The position numbers were made by a program, and so were the translations under genes. Below the pieces are notes generated by a model. It searched no databases. It saw nothing but the letters and a program-made list of their open reading frames with translations, and had not been told where the DNA came from. Positions 34,014-43,078 of a DNA stretch of 64,000 nucleotides are shown here, piece after piece. Numbering within the stretch: the stretch's first letter is position 1; the number at the start of each line of letters is the position of its first letter. This stretch comes from Streptomyces sp. DvalAA-43 (GTDB lineage: Bacteria; Actinomycetota; Actinomycetes; Streptomycetales; Streptomycetaceae), in assembly GCF_900091725.1 (NCBI RefSeq), contig NZ_FMBW01000043.1, positions 422,961-486,960 of the forward strand. Reading direction: 5' to 3'.

Positions 34014-34342
34014 TGCACCGCCTTCCGGGTGATCAGCGGAAACCACATGAGCAGCAGCAGTCCGGAAAGGAACGCGGGCACCCGGACGAAGTTCACCGCC
34101 GCGGGACGCCGGCCGGCCGACCGGCACAGCAGCCGGTCCGCCGCCCCGTACACCGGAACCAGCACCAGATCGTGCACGAGGGCCGCGCCGACGAACCACA
34201 CGATCACACCGAAGGCGTCCCCCGCCAGCAGCCGCACTCCCGCGTAGGCCGCGAGGGCGAAGGAGGCGGCCATCAGAACGAGGTGCAGGGGCCCCTCCCC
34301 GTACCCACGCCGTACGAGGATGCGCGGATCCGTCCTTTTCAC
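33857..34342 (-). CDS. Small integral membrane protein
   Basis: This 161-aa protein has four predicted membrane helices (LHLVLMAASFALAAYAGVRL, VIVWFVGAALVHDLVLVPVY, VRVPAFLSGLLLLMWFPLI and LLITAALFTVSALWLVVRTV). It starts at GTG 34342, overlapping the stop of the molybdopterin oxidoreductase gene by 4 nt, so the two are translationally coupled. It may be an accessory membrane subunit of that enzyme; no cofactor-binding motif is evident. Confidence 0.8.
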   Translation of the reverse strand: MKRTDPRILVRRGYGEGPLHLVLMAASFALAAYAGVRLLAGDAFGVIVWFVGAALVHDLVLVPVYGAADRLLCRSAGRRPAAVNFVRVPAFLSGLLLLMWFPLITRKAVHYEPASGLSPDVFLGNWLLITAALFTVSALWLVVRTVRSRRRETNRRPSASH

Positions 34343-35676
34343 AGCTCTCCAAAGGTCAGCCGGGACACCCATTTGGTGTTGAGCACGCCGGGGGCGGCCG
34401 GGACGATGATCCGTGCCGGATATCCGTGATCGAGTGACAGGTACTCGCCGTTGACCCCCAGGGCCAGCAGGGAGCGCGGGTCGTCCACCTGGTTGTCGCG
34501 GAGCGCGGCCCGGCGGAACGGGCCGCTGCGCTGTACGGACTCCACCAGCAGCCCCGGTGCGCCGTCCGGGTACCCGGCGAGCGCCGCCAGATCCTTCAGC
34601 CGTACCCCGCGCCACCACTGGTCCGAGGTCGACCAGCCCTCCACACAGGCGATGGGGAGCGCCGAGCTGTGCTGGTCCATGGCCAGCAGCTGATCCCGTG
34701 TGAACCGGAGGTCCCCGGCCGGCCCGCTGACGGTGAGCCGCCAGCCCTCGCCCATATCGGTGGTGGTGAGGCCGACCGAGGCGGCGGTCTTGTTGATCTG
34801 GAAACCGTTGGGGCCGGAGCCCGGCTCGGCGGCGCCGTGCGGGGTGAGCGCGGCGAGGCGCCGCAGCGGTCCGTCGAAGCTCCGTCCGGCCGAGGTGATC
34901 AACAGGACCAGCGAACCGGCGCCCACCATGGCCAGTGCCCCGCGGCGGGACAGCGTCGGCGCGGCGGGAGCGGGGGACTCCAGCGGGTCGCCCGGAACCG
35001 TCCCGCTCAGCCCGCCCGACCTCAGGACCCGTACGGCCTGCGGCACCCGGAGACCCGCGTGCGCGAGGAACGCGGCGAAGAACACCCACGCCCCGTAGAA
35101 GTGCAAGCGGTAGAAGGAGCCCGGGAACAGGTAGTCCAGCTGGATGTTGAGCAGCCCGGTGACGAATTCGAAGAGCGCCCCGCCCACCAGGAGCAGCAGC
35201 GACAGCCGCTCCAGCGCGTGTCCGAGGGAGCGGGCGGGCGGCAGCGCGAAGAGCTTCGGGACCACCGACCAGAGCTTGGCCAGCAGGACGGGGACGAGCA
35301 CGATGCCGAGGGTGACGTGGACCCCCTGCGTCAGCCGGTACAGCCAGTGCGGTCCGGTCGGCCAGGCGAAGAGGTAGAAGCCCAGCAGCCCCTTGTCCGG
35401 CGTCTTGTCGTTGACCGGATTCAGGTCCGGGTTGTAGGCGGCGTACGACAGCAGACCGGTCACGAACAGCACCGTGATCCCGCCGAGCAGGACGAGGCCG
35501 AGCACCGCGGTGAACGGCACACCGCGCACCGGGCTGCGCCAGAATCCCGGTGCCGAGGGGAGGCGTTCGCGGATCGCCGCGGCCCGTCGGGATCGGAGGA
35601 TCGCCGTGGCACGTCCGGGCAGGAGACGGGACAGGAACGCGCGTGGGGTCGGACTCTTCCGACGGCTGTCGCCCAT
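34339..35676 (-). CDS. Membrane molybdopterin oxidoreductase with cytochrome b-like N-terminus
   Basis: This 445-aa protein combines a cytochrome b-like membrane region (about 45-220, with paired histidines in GVHVTLG and RLHFYGAWVFFAAFLAHAG suited to heme) with a C-terminal sulfite oxidase/YedY-type molybdopterin domain. The Mo-ligating Cys is in LPIACVEGWS. A further hydrophobic segment after SRRGALAMVGAGS links the parts and may carry the molybdenum domain outside the membrane. This fused layout would pass electrons directly to quinone or heme. Substrates of this actinobacterial group are not established. It is followed by a coupled four-helix protein. Confidence 0.85.
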   Translation of the reverse strand: MGDSRRKSPTPRAFLSRLLPGRATAILRSRRAAAIRERLPSAPGFWRSPVRGVPFTAVLGLVLLGGITVLFVTGLLSYAAYNPDLNPVNDKTPDKGLLGFYLFAWPTGPHWLYRLTQGVHVTLGIVLVPVLLAKLWSVVPKLFALPPARSLGHALERLSLLLLVGGALFEFVTGLLNIQLDYLFPGSFYRLHFYGAWVFFAAFLAHAGLRVPQAVRVLRSGGLSGTVPGDPLESPAPAAPTLSRRGALAMVGAGSLVLLITSAGRSFDGPLRRLAALTPHGAAEPGSGPNGFQINKTAASVGLTTTDMGEGWRLTVSGPAGDLRFTRDQLLAMDQHSSALPIACVEGWSTSDQWWRGVRLKDLAALAGYPDGAPGLLVESVQRSGPFRRAALRDNQVDDPRSLLALGVNGEYLSLDHGYPARIIVPAAPGVLNTKWVSRLTFGEL

Positions 35677-35862
35677 GTCCCGACGCTATGCCGGAATGCC
35701 GGGCCGGGGCGGTTACGACTCCTGACGAAACGATGACGTCGCGCCCGGGAGCGTGATTCCGGCGTCCCCGCCCACCCCGGAGGAGGCACCGGAATCTGAC
35801 GGTTCGGTGACGCGCCCCCGCGCCACGCGCCCCCGCCGCCCCGTGGTGCGTACGGTGCCTGC

Positions 35863-37257
35863 GTGAAGACCGTGGACCGCACCGAATCCGCCGCCGAACC
35901 GCTCCCCGCACAGCGCTCCGGGCACGGCCGCGACCTGGCCGCCGCCGGGGCGGGCGTCGTGCTGGTCGCCGCGGCCGTACTCGTCGGCCGGGCCATCGAG
36001 AGCTCCGACCACACCCTCTTCGTCCACTGGCCGCCGCTGCTCGCGTCCTGGTACCCGCATATCGGGCCCGGCACCTGGGCCGCGCCCGCCGTCGCCGTGG
36101 CCGTCATCGCCCACGGTCCCGTGCTCGCCGACCGGCTGCGCCGGCGGGCGCTGCTCCTCGGCTGCTACGCCGCCTCGCTCGCCTGGATCTTCTCGCTCGC
36201 GCTGATCGACGGCTGGGGGCGCGGGATCGCCGAACGGCTCACCACCAAGCACGAGTACCTGGGGGCCGTCGGCCGCTTCCACGACATCGGCGCCGCCCTG
36301 CGCGGCTTCAACGACCACATCCTGATCGGCCCGCCGGGCAACTGGCCCACCCATGTCGCCGGGCACCCGCCGGGCGCCACCCTCACCTTCGTGCTGCTGG
36401 ACCGGATCGGACTCGGCGGGGGCGCCTGGGCCGGGGTCTGGTGCATCGTGACCGGCTCCACCGCGGCGGTGGCCGCCCTGGTCGCCGTCCGCGCCCTGGC
36501 CGGCGAGCACGTCGCCCGCCGTGCCGCGCCCTTCCTGGTCCTCGCACCGGTCGCGGTCTGGGCCGGTGCCTCGGCCGACGGCTATTTCACCGCGGTGGCC
36601 GCCTGGTCCGTCGCCCTGCTGGCACTGGCCGCGACCCGCACCGTCCGCAGCCCCGCGGCCGCCGCACTGGGCGCGGGGCTCCTGTACGGACTGACCTGTT
36701 ACCTCAGTTACGGTCTGCCCCTCATCGCGCTTCCGCTGCTCGCCGTCCTCGTGCTCACCCGCACCGCCCGGCCGCTCCCCCTCTTCGTGCTGGGAGCCCT
36801 GGTGGTGCCGGTCGCCTTCACGCTGGCGGGCTTCAACTGGTGGGAGGCGTACCACCTGTTGGTCGAGCGGTATTACCAGGGAGCGGGGGGCGTCCGTCCC
36901 TACTCCTACTGGATCTGGGCCAACCTCGCCTGCACCGTGATCGCCGTCGGACCGGCGACGCTCGCGGGCCTGCGCCGGACCGCGGCGGGTGCTCCCTCGG
37001 CCGTACGCACCCTGCGCACCGAGACGGCGACCGCGCCGCAGCGCCTGATCCTGCTCGTGTCGGCGGCGCTCCTCGCGCTGCTGGCCGCCGACCTGTCCGG
37101 GATGAGCAAGGCGGAGACGGAACGAATCTGGCAGCCCTTCATGCTCTGGCTGCTCCCCGCCGCCGCGCTGCTGCCCGCACGGCACCGACGTGGCTGGCTG
37201 GCCGCGCAGGCGGTCGTGGCCCTGACGGTCAACCACCTTCTCTGGACCGAGTGGTAG
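35863..37257 (+). CDS. Polytopic membrane protein, possible GT-C type
   Basis: This 464-aa protein starts at GTG 35863 and has 10 or more hydrophobic helices. The loop HEYLGAVGRFHDIGAALRGF, then GNWPTHVAGHPPGATLTFVL, sits between helices early in the protein, as extracytoplasmic loops do in GT-C mannosyltransferases, but I do not see a convincing DD/DE motif. The C-terminal part has further helices and a MSKAETERIWQPFMLW segment seen in related Streptomyces membrane proteins. The function is unknown; lipid-linked sugar transfer is one possibility. Confidence 0.8.
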   Translation: MKTVDRTESAAEPLPAQRSGHGRDLAAAGAGVVLVAAAVLVGRAIESSDHTLFVHWPPLLASWYPHIGPGTWAAPAVAVAVIAHGPVLADRLRRRALLLGCYAASLAWIFSLALIDGWGRGIAERLTTKHEYLGAVGRFHDIGAALRGFNDHILIGPPGNWPTHVAGHPPGATLTFVLLDRIGLGGGAWAGVWCIVTGSTAAVAALVAVRALAGEHVARRAAPFLVLAPVAVWAGASADGYFTAVAAWSVALLALAATRTVRSPAAAALGAGLLYGLTCYLSYGLPLIALPLLAVLVLTRTARPLPLFVLGALVVPVAFTLAGFNWWEAYHLLVERYYQGAGGVRPYSYWIWANLACTVIAVGPATLAGLRRTAAGAPSAVRTLRTETATAPQRLILLVSAALLALLAADLSGMSKAETERIWQPFMLWLLPAAALLPARHRRGWLAAQAVVALTVNHLLWTEW

Positions 37258-37280
37258 CGGCAGAGGAGCCGTCGTCACCG

Positions 37281-38111
37281 TCAGCGCTGGTGGCCGACGT
37301 CGCGGGCCAGGTCCAGGCCGAGGACGCGGTCGAGGTGGGCGAAGGTCTCGAACTTGGCGCCCGACGGCAGGTCGGACCGTTCCGCCACCTCGGCCAGCAG
37401 GCCCAGGACGGCGGCGACGTCGAGATCCTCGGCGAACGCGGCATGTGCCTGCCGCAGCAGGTCGGCGGGGACCGGCCTGGACGGCTCCTGCGCCCAGTCG
37501 GCGACCGACCGGCGCCATTCGCGCAGGGTCCGCCGGGCCTCGGCGAGGGCGGGACCGGTGACCGTGACCGGCGTTCCGTAGGGAAGTCCGAGCAGCAGCA
37601 GGCGCACCGCCAGCGGATCGGCGGCCTCCGGTTCCGTGGGGTCCGGGAGATCCGGGCCGAGGAGGCCGCCCGGGTCGGGGACCCCCTCCGGCGACGGAAC
37701 CGCGGCGACCCCCGCCACCTCGATCCGGGCTCCGTCCCTCGCGTCGTCCACGTCGGTGCCCTCGGCGACCACCTGTACATCGGCGGGGCCGCCCAGTGCC
37801 GCGTCCGGACGGTGGGCCCCGACGGCGACGGGGGGATGGATGCCGAGCACCGCCATGACCCGGTCCAGCGCCCCGGCCCGGTCGGGCGTCAGCTCCGGGG
37901 TGGTGAGGACCGTGACGACCTGGAGGCCGTTCAGCTCGGCGGTGCGCGCCAGTACGTCCCCGATCAGCGGGACACGCAGGTGCAGCGGGCCGATACCGGT
38001 GTCCGCACCCTCGCCGATGACCGGCAGATGGACGCGGCTGCGCAGCAGGCGGCGTGGTGCGGCGGGGATCTCCACGAGGTGACCGGTGCGGGTGTCGGTG
38101 ATACGCAGCAT
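37281..38111 (-). CDS. Degenerate cysteinyl-tRNA synthetase-like protein
   Basis: This 276-aa protein resembles cysteinyl-tRNA synthetase or MshC over its N-terminal nucleotide-binding half (IGPLHLRVPLIGDVLARTAE, then LQVVTVLTTPEL) and its C-terminal helical part (LREWRRSVADWAQEP and LDRVLGLDLARDVGH). The HIGH motif is not conserved (DTGIGPLH) and no KMSKS is present. At 276 aa it is far shorter than CysRS, at about 460 aa. It probably cannot charge tRNA; a regulatory or CysS-derived accessory role is possible. It converges with the membrane protein gene at a 23-nt gap. Confidence 0.7.
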   Translation of the reverse strand: MLRITDTRTGHLVEIPAAPRRLLRSRVHLPVIGEGADTGIGPLHLRVPLIGDVLARTAELNGLQVVTVLTTPELTPDRAGALDRVMAVLGIHPPVAVGAHRPDAALGGPADVQVVAEGTDVDDARDGARIEVAGVAAVPSPEGVPDPGGLLGPDLPDPTEPEAADPLAVRLLLLGLPYGTPVTVTGPALAEARRTLREWRRSVADWAQEPSRPVPADLLRQAHAAFAEDLDVAAVLGLLAEVAERSDLPSGAKFETFAHLDRVLGLDLARDVGHQR

Positions 38112-38243
38112 GGTGCGGAGGCTAGTCGTGGTGGCTCACCGGGCGTGGGAGCCCGTGCCCGCCATTCGTGCCCTGTTCCGCGGCCGCCCGGGATCTGTCG
38201 GGGCGCTGTCACGTCGGCGGATGCCGGGGGGTGTGAGGTCGCG

Positions 38244-38756
38244 TCACGTCGGAGGCCGACGCGGGACTTCCCGCTGCGCGGAGGTGATGCCCGCGATGTC
38301 GAGTATCTGCTCGGCGGAGGTGCGGTTGTCGTCCCGTACCGCCATGGTCATCGCGGTGTGTGCGGCCGCCGCGGAGGTCTGCGGCGGGATGACCAGGAAG
38401 ACGAAGTGGTCGTGGTGGCCACGGGTGACGATCATCGTGCTGTCGTCGACGACGGACCAGTCGATACGGACCGTGTGGTCGCCGACGACGAGAAGGGGCG
38501 GGACCTCGTTCCAGGCACTCGCGTCCAGGCCGACGCGTGCGATGGGTCCGAGACTGGCCGTCAGCGCGTCGATCAGGTCGGGCAACTGGCTTCTGATGTC
38601 GCGCGAGCGAGGCCACCAGGCGCCGTCGAAGAACCCGGCTCGGCTGGAGGTCGTCTCCAGCCGCAGTACGGCGCTGCCCGGAACCACCGGCTGTACGACA
38701 CCGGCGGTGTCCTCAAGGAGCAGGAGGGGTGCCGGGTCGCGCGGGTCGGTGGTCAC
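38244..38756 (-). CDS. DUF5994 family protein, second copy
   Basis: This 170-aa protein carries the DUF5994 hallmark FFDGAWWPRSRDIRSQLPDL and a later FVFLVIPPQTSAAAAHTAM. Starting at GTG 38756, it overlaps the stop of the paralogue upstream by 4 nt. The N-terminal segment PGSAVLRLETTSSRAG aligns with LPLRLMLAPVGTSPAL of the neighbour. DUF5994 proteins are frequent in Streptomyces and their function is unknown. Confidence 0.82.
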   Translation of the reverse strand: MTTDPRDPAPLLLLEDTAGVVQPVVPGSAVLRLETTSSRAGFFDGAWWPRSRDIRSQLPDLIDALTASLGPIARVGLDASAWNEVPPLLVVGDHTVRIDWSVVDDSTMIVTRGHHDHFVFLVIPPQTSAAAAHTAMTMAVRDDNRTSAEQILDIAGITSAQREVPRRPPT

Positions 38757-39343
38757 GGGGTACCGGCCGTCCGGAGGCTCGGGGCCGTTTCCGTGCGGAC
38801 GGGGTGCCGGGGTGCTGTGCCCTGGCCGCCCTCGGAGTCCCAGGCCAGTTCCCGGGTCGAGTCCCAGTCGGCCTCGGCCGCGATCCGGAAGAGCTCCGCC
38901 TCACGCATCAGGCCGCTCGCGGTGAGAGCCCGGAGGGGATCGGCGGCCGCGGTCATCAGCCGGGCGGCTGTGGCCGGGCCGGTCTCCGGCGGGATCACCA
39001 GCAGATCCCAGCGACCGGTCGTGTACGAGAGCAACAGGAGCTTGTGCGGGTCCTGTTCGGCCTTGAACCAGCCGATGTGGACCAGATGCCCGGTGACCTG
39101 CACCTTGTGCGGGATCACCGGCCAGAACGTGGGGTTGACGGTGACCCGGGTGATCCTGCCCCAGAGCGGATCGAGTACGGCCGTCAGCGACGGCAGTTCC
39201 GCCGTCAGGTCGCGGGAACGGGGCCACCAGGCACCGTCGACCAGGGCCGGAGAGGTACCGACGGGCGCCAGCATGAGTCGGAGCGGCAACGAAGAAGGGG
39301 TCCGGTCCTCGACCGCCTGCGGATGCTCGATGATCGCGGTCAT
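38753..39343 (-). CDS. DUF5994 family protein, first copy
   Basis: This 196-aa protein has the core LVDGAWWPRSRDLTAELPSL, then TRVTVNPTFWPVIPHKVQVT and LLLLSYTTGRWDLLVIPPET, matching DUF5994. The C-terminal 40 residues are disordered. The gene precedes its shorter paralogue with a 4-nt overlap, so they arose by tandem duplication and are cotranslated. No membrane segment or enzymatic motif is evident. Confidence 0.82.
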   Translation of the reverse strand: MTAIIEHPQAVEDRTPSSLPLRLMLAPVGTSPALVDGAWWPRSRDLTAELPSLTAVLDPLWGRITRVTVNPTFWPVIPHKVQVTGHLVHIGWFKAEQDPHKLLLLSYTTGRWDLLVIPPETGPATAARLMTAAADPLRALTASGLMREAELFRIAAEADWDSTRELAWDSEGGQGTAPRHPVRTETAPSLRTAGTP

Positions 39344-39500
39344 GACGCGAACCCTGCCCCGGGCCGGTCATGACCGGCCCGGCGTTGTGAATCGCCGAGA
39401 GCGGCACCGGCCTGAAAGCGGGTGCGCGAATTGTCCTCGGTAAGTCCAGGGTACTCCTGCCCGGGGGCTTCCGGTCCGTGCTGCCAGTCGATGATGCCGG

Positions 39501-39854
39501 TCAGTTCTCCTCGGTCAACTGCTCGTCCAGTTCGTCGAAGAGCAGCTCGCCGTGGTCGACCTGGCCGGTGCGGTAGGCGGTGCGGGCCACCAGGTGGGCG
39601 GCGACGGGACCGGTCATCAGCTGGAAGAAGCCGATCAGCCCGAGGGTGGCGAGATCCATGCCGCTGCGCAGCCGCAGGGCGACCCCGGCGAGGACCAGCA
39701 GCATGCCGAGGGTCTGCGGTTTGGTCGCGGCGTGGCTTCGGGAGAGCACGTCCGGCAGTCGCAGCATCCCGATCACGCCGAGGAGGCAGATGGCCGCACC
39801 GGTGAACACCAGGACCGCGCCCGCCGTGTCGAGGATCAGGAACCAGACGTTCAC
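39501..39854 (-). CDS. mnhG: Mnh/Mrp antiporter subunit G
   Basis: This 117-aa protein has three hydrophobic helices and the MnhG signature LGVIGMLRLPDVLSRSHAAT followed by TLGMLLVLAGVAL. Starting at GTG 39854, it overlaps the mnhF stop. It is the last gene of the six-gene mnhA-C-D-E-F-G operon that encodes the multisubunit Na+(K+)/H+ antiporter of the cytoplasmic membrane. Confidence 0.92.
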   Translation of the reverse strand: MNVWFLILDTAGAVLVFTGAAICLLGVIGMLRLPDVLSRSHAATKPQTLGMLLVLAGVALRLRSGMDLATLGLIGFFQLMTGPVAAHLVARTAYRTGQVDHGELLFDELDEQLTEEN

Positions 39855-40198
39855 CGCGTTCTCCCCTCGGAGCTGTCGGGGCCGTCCGGGCCGTCCCCGT
39901 TCGTGCCGTGCCGGGGCGGCCGGTCGCGTACGGCGATGAAGCGGGCGATGCCGACCGACCCCGTGAACCCGAGAAAGGCCAGCACCAGCATGATCGGGAA
40001 GTAGAACGAGTCGCGCGCGAAGGCGGACTTGGCGCCGAGGCCCGCGATGATGAGGGCGGCGCACACATCCAGCGAGATGGCCCGGTCCAGCATCGAGGGG
40101 CCCCGCCAGATACGGGCGAGGAGCGCTGCCCCGGCGACGACGATCACCACGACGGACGCGGTGAGCAGGGCCCGGTCGACGGTCTCCGGCACACTCAT
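39851..40198 (-). CDS. mnhF: Mnh/Mrp antiporter subunit F
   Basis: This 115-aa protein has three membrane helices and the MnhF pattern ARIWRGPSMLDRAISLDVCA, then YFPIMLVLAFLGFTGSVGIA. The hydrophilic tail is Asp/Gly-rich. The ATG at 40198 overlaps the mnhE stop and its own stop overlaps mnhG, so translation is coupled. Confidence 0.92.
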   Translation of the reverse strand: MSVPETVDRALLTASVVVIVVAGAALLARIWRGPSMLDRAISLDVCAALIIAGLGAKSAFARDSFYFPIMLVLAFLGFTGSVGIARFIAVRDRPPRHGTNGDGPDGPDSSEGRTR

Positions 40199-40824
40199 GC
40201 CCCGTCCTTCCTGTCGTGCGCCGGAATCGGCGGAGGTGGTTCCGCTACACGGGCGATCTCGTCGCTCGTGCCGAAGGCCCGTACGGTCAGCCGTTCGAGG
40301 CGCCAGACGGAGCGGCGGGCCGCGTCGAGGACGGCGGGGCTGTCCGCGTCGAGGACGTGCAGGAAGACGGTGGCCGTGGCCCGGCGCACCTCGACCACCG
40401 ATCCGCCGGGCACATTGGACACGGCGACGGCGGTGGCCGCGAGCATCAGGTCGGTGCGGCAGCGCAGGGGTACCGCGATGACGGCGGCCCGGTGCGGGTA
40501 GTCGGTGAAGACCTGCCGGGTGACGCGTACGCCCGAGGTGTACATGTCGTAGAGCAGATATCCGGCGAGCATCAGGATGCCCCAGGGGTGCAGGCGGAGC
40601 CCGAGGTCGACGCGGGGCAGCGGGAAGGCCAGGCAGACGGCCACGGCGACGACCGCGCCGGTGAGCAGGTTGACCCAGTTCGGGCTGGACCAGAGCAGCA
40701 CCCAGATCAGGGTGAGCCAGGCGATCAGCGGGAGGTCGAGCACGCGTCGTCGGCGCCCGACGAACTCGCAGCTGAAGGGCGGCAGGTCCTTGTTCCGGAA
40801 GGACAGTCTGAGCAGGCGTTTCAC
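40195..40824 (-). CDS. mnhE: Mnh/Mrp antiporter subunit E
   Basis: This 209-aa protein starts at GTG 40824. It has N-terminal helices and a soluble C-terminal part, typical of MnhE: LIAWLTLIWVLLWSSPNWVN and YDMYTSGVRVTRQVF, followed by a domain ending IARVAEPPPPIPAHDRKD. It overlaps both neighbours by 4 nt. Confidence 0.9.
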   Translation of the reverse strand: MKRLLRLSFRNKDLPPFSCEFVGRRRRVLDLPLIAWLTLIWVLLWSSPNWVNLLTGAVVAVAVCLAFPLPRVDLGLRLHPWGILMLAGYLLYDMYTSGVRVTRQVFTDYPHRAAVIAVPLRCRTDLMLAATAVAVSNVPGGSVVEVRRATATVFLHVLDADSPAVLDAARRSVWRLERLTVRAFGTSDEIARVAEPPPPIPAHDRKDGA

Positions 40825-42476
40825 CGGCCGAGCACCGCCTGTACATAGGGGGTCCGCGCGATGAGTTCGGCGGCCGCGCGGTCGGTGTAGGAGGTCAGTG
40901 GTCCGGCGAACACGGTGAAGGCGAGGCCGAGTGCGACGGCCGCGGCGGTGGCACCGGTCATCGGCCGCGGCAGTTTCGTCGTGGTGGTGACGGCGTGCCC
41001 GTGCAGGGTGGCCGCGACCGCCCGTCCGGCGGGCTGATGGCGGGGGCGCACCGGTTCGTCGCCGGTGCCGGGGATGTGGTCGGGGCCTTCGCCCTCTTCG
41101 TCGTCGTCCTCGTCGGAGTCGGCCTCCAGGACGGTGCCGTCGACGGCCTGCCCGGGGGGCGCGGCCCGCCAGAACGCCAGGTTCCAGACCTTGGCGATCA
41201 CGTACAGGGTGAGGAGGCTGGTCACCGCCGATCCGGTGACGAGGATCCACGCCCAGACACTGCCGTCGGCGACCCCGGCCCGCATCAGCCCGAGTTTGCC
41301 GATGAAGCCGGAGAGCGGCGGGATGCCGGCCAGGTTCATCGCGGGTACGAAGAAGAGGAGGGCGAGCAGCGGGGCGGCCTTGGCCAGGCCGCCGATCCGG
41401 GTGAGTTCGGTGGTGCCGCCCCGGCGTTCGATGAGCCCGGCCACCAGGAAGAGCGTGGTCTGGACGGTGATGTGGTGGGCGACGTAGACGATCGCGCCGC
41501 TGTACGCGTCCCGGGTGGCGAGGCCGATTCCGAAGACCATGTAGCCGATGTGGCTGATGAGGGTGAAGGAGAGCAGCCGTTTCAGGTCGGTCTGGGCCAC
41601 GGCTCCGAGGATCCCGACGACCATCGAGGCGAGTGCGGCGGCCATCAGCAGATCACCGAGCCGGTTGCCGGGGAAGAGCAGGGTCTCCGTGCGCAGCATG
41701 CAGTAGACGCCGACCTTGGTGAGCAGTCCGGCGAAGACGGCGGTGACCGGGGCGGGCGCGGTCGGGTAGGAGTCGGGGAGCCAGGCGGCGAGCGGGAAGA
41801 CGGCGGCCTTGATGGCGAAGACGGTGAGCAGTATCGCCTGGATCAGGGTCTGGACGCCGAGCGGGAGTGCGGCGAGGCGGCCCGCCAGCTGGGCGAAGTT
41901 CGCGGTGCCGGTCGCCGCGTACGTCATGGCGATGGCGGTGAGGAAGAGCATCGAGGAGAAGAGGGAGATGATCACGTAGGTGGAGCCCGCGCGGATGCGG
42001 GGTCCGGTGCCGCCGAGGGTGAGCAGCACGAAGCTGGCGACCAGCATGATCTCGAAGCCGACGTAGAGGTTGACGAGGTCGCCCGCGAGGAAGGTGCAGG
42101 AGACCCCGGCGACCAGGATCAGATAGGCGGGATGGAAGACCGCCACGGGGGTCTCCTCCTCCCGGTCGGTCATGCCCTGGCCGAGGGAGTAGACCAGCAC
42201 GCAGAGCGTGACGGCCGAGGATACGGTGAGCATCAGTCCGGACAGCCGGTCGGCGACCAGGGTGATGCCGAGCGGCGGGGCGAAGTCGCCGAGGTGGACG
42301 GTGAGCGGGCCGCTGGTGTCGGCGGCGATCATCAGGGTGACGGAGAGCCCCAGTACGGCGCTGAGCACGGCGACGCTGATGAGGCGCTGGAGCTGTTTGA
42401 GGCGGGTGCCGAAGGCGAGGCTCAGGCCGGTGGCGCAGAGCGGCAGCAGCACCGGCAGGGGGACGAGTGCGTTCAT
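40821..42476 (-). CDS. mnhD: Mnh/Mrp antiporter subunit D
   Basis: This 551-aa protein is related to NuoM/NuoN proton-pumping subunits, with about 14 helices. Conserved blocks include YVGFEIMLVASFVLLTLGG (functional Glu), LPDSYPTAPAPVTAVFAGLL and the Lys in LLTKVGVYCMLRTE. A hydrophilic Asp/Glu-rich insert (EADSDEDDDEEGEGPD) lies before the last helix. Starting at ATG 42476, it overlaps mnhC. Confidence 0.93.
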   Translation of the reverse strand: MNALVPLPVLLPLCATGLSLAFGTRLKQLQRLISVAVLSAVLGLSVTLMIAADTSGPLTVHLGDFAPPLGITLVADRLSGLMLTVSSAVTLCVLVYSLGQGMTDREEETPVAVFHPAYLILVAGVSCTFLAGDLVNLYVGFEIMLVASFVLLTLGGTGPRIRAGSTYVIISLFSSMLFLTAIAMTYAATGTANFAQLAGRLAALPLGVQTLIQAILLTVFAIKAAVFPLAAWLPDSYPTAPAPVTAVFAGLLTKVGVYCMLRTETLLFPGNRLGDLLMAAALASMVVGILGAVAQTDLKRLLSFTLISHIGYMVFGIGLATRDAYSGAIVYVAHHITVQTTLFLVAGLIERRGGTTELTRIGGLAKAAPLLALLFFVPAMNLAGIPPLSGFIGKLGLMRAGVADGSVWAWILVTGSAVTSLLTLYVIAKVWNLAFWRAAPPGQAVDGTVLEADSDEDDDEEGEGPDHIPGTGDEPVRPRHQPAGRAVAATLHGHAVTTTTKLPRPMTGATAAAVALGLAFTVFAGPLTSYTDRAAAELIARTPYVQAVLGR

Positions 42477-43078
42477 CCGGTGGCTCCCGGGTCGGTGTCT
42501 TCCACATGGGCCCGAAGCTGTGCGTAGTCCTCGGGGTCCGCGCCCAGTACGTCGTGCCAGAGGTCTCCGGTGGCGTCCCGGCCCCGGGCCTGGAGGGCGC
42601 GGTCGGCGCGCAGCCGGGCCCGCAGGCGGCGGCGTTCCTCGCGGTAGCGGGTGCGTTCCTGGTCGGTGACGTCGGAGGCGGCCCGGTAGGCGTCGCGCAG
42701 CTCGTCCCGCTCCCCCAGCACCTCGGCGCGCAGCGCGATGCGGCGGTCCTCCAGGTCGTCGTGGACCTCGTCGGTGCCGGTCAGCTGGTGGCTGCGGTAC
42801 GCCATGGCGAGGAGGAACGCCGTGGTGGCGAGGGTGATGACGATCGCGGTGAGCGCGATCGCCTGCGGCAGCGGGTCGGTGACCCGTCCGAGCGGGACAC
42901 CGTAGAGGAGGGGTTCCGCTCCGGCGCGTCCGCCGGCGGCGAGGACGAGCAGATTGATCCCGTTGCCCGCGATCACCGCGCCGAGCAGGATGCGGGTGAG
43001 CGGCCGGGTGAGCATGAGGATGCCGCCGACCGCGCACAGTACGGCGGCGGTGGCCAGGAGGGCGACGCTGACGGTCAT
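42473..43078 (-). CDS. mnhC: Mnh/Mrp antiporter subunit C
   Basis: This 201-aa protein is NuoK-like with three helices: LLATAAVLCAVGGILMLTRP, ILLGAVIAGNGINLLVLAAG and ALTAIVITLATTAFLLAMAY. An Arg/Glu-rich cytoplasmic tail of about 90 residues, absent in short MnhC proteins, may form a coiled coil. The ATG overlaps the mnhA stop. Confidence 0.92.
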   Translation of the reverse strand: MTVSVALLATAAVLCAVGGILMLTRPLTRILLGAVIAGNGINLLVLAAGGRAGAEPLLYGVPLGRVTDPLPQAIALTAIVITLATTAFLLAMAYRSHQLTGTDEVHDDLEDRRIALRAEVLGERDELRDAYRAASDVTDQERTRYREERRRLRARLRADRALQARGRDATGDLWHDVLGADPEDYAQLRAHVEDTDPGATG

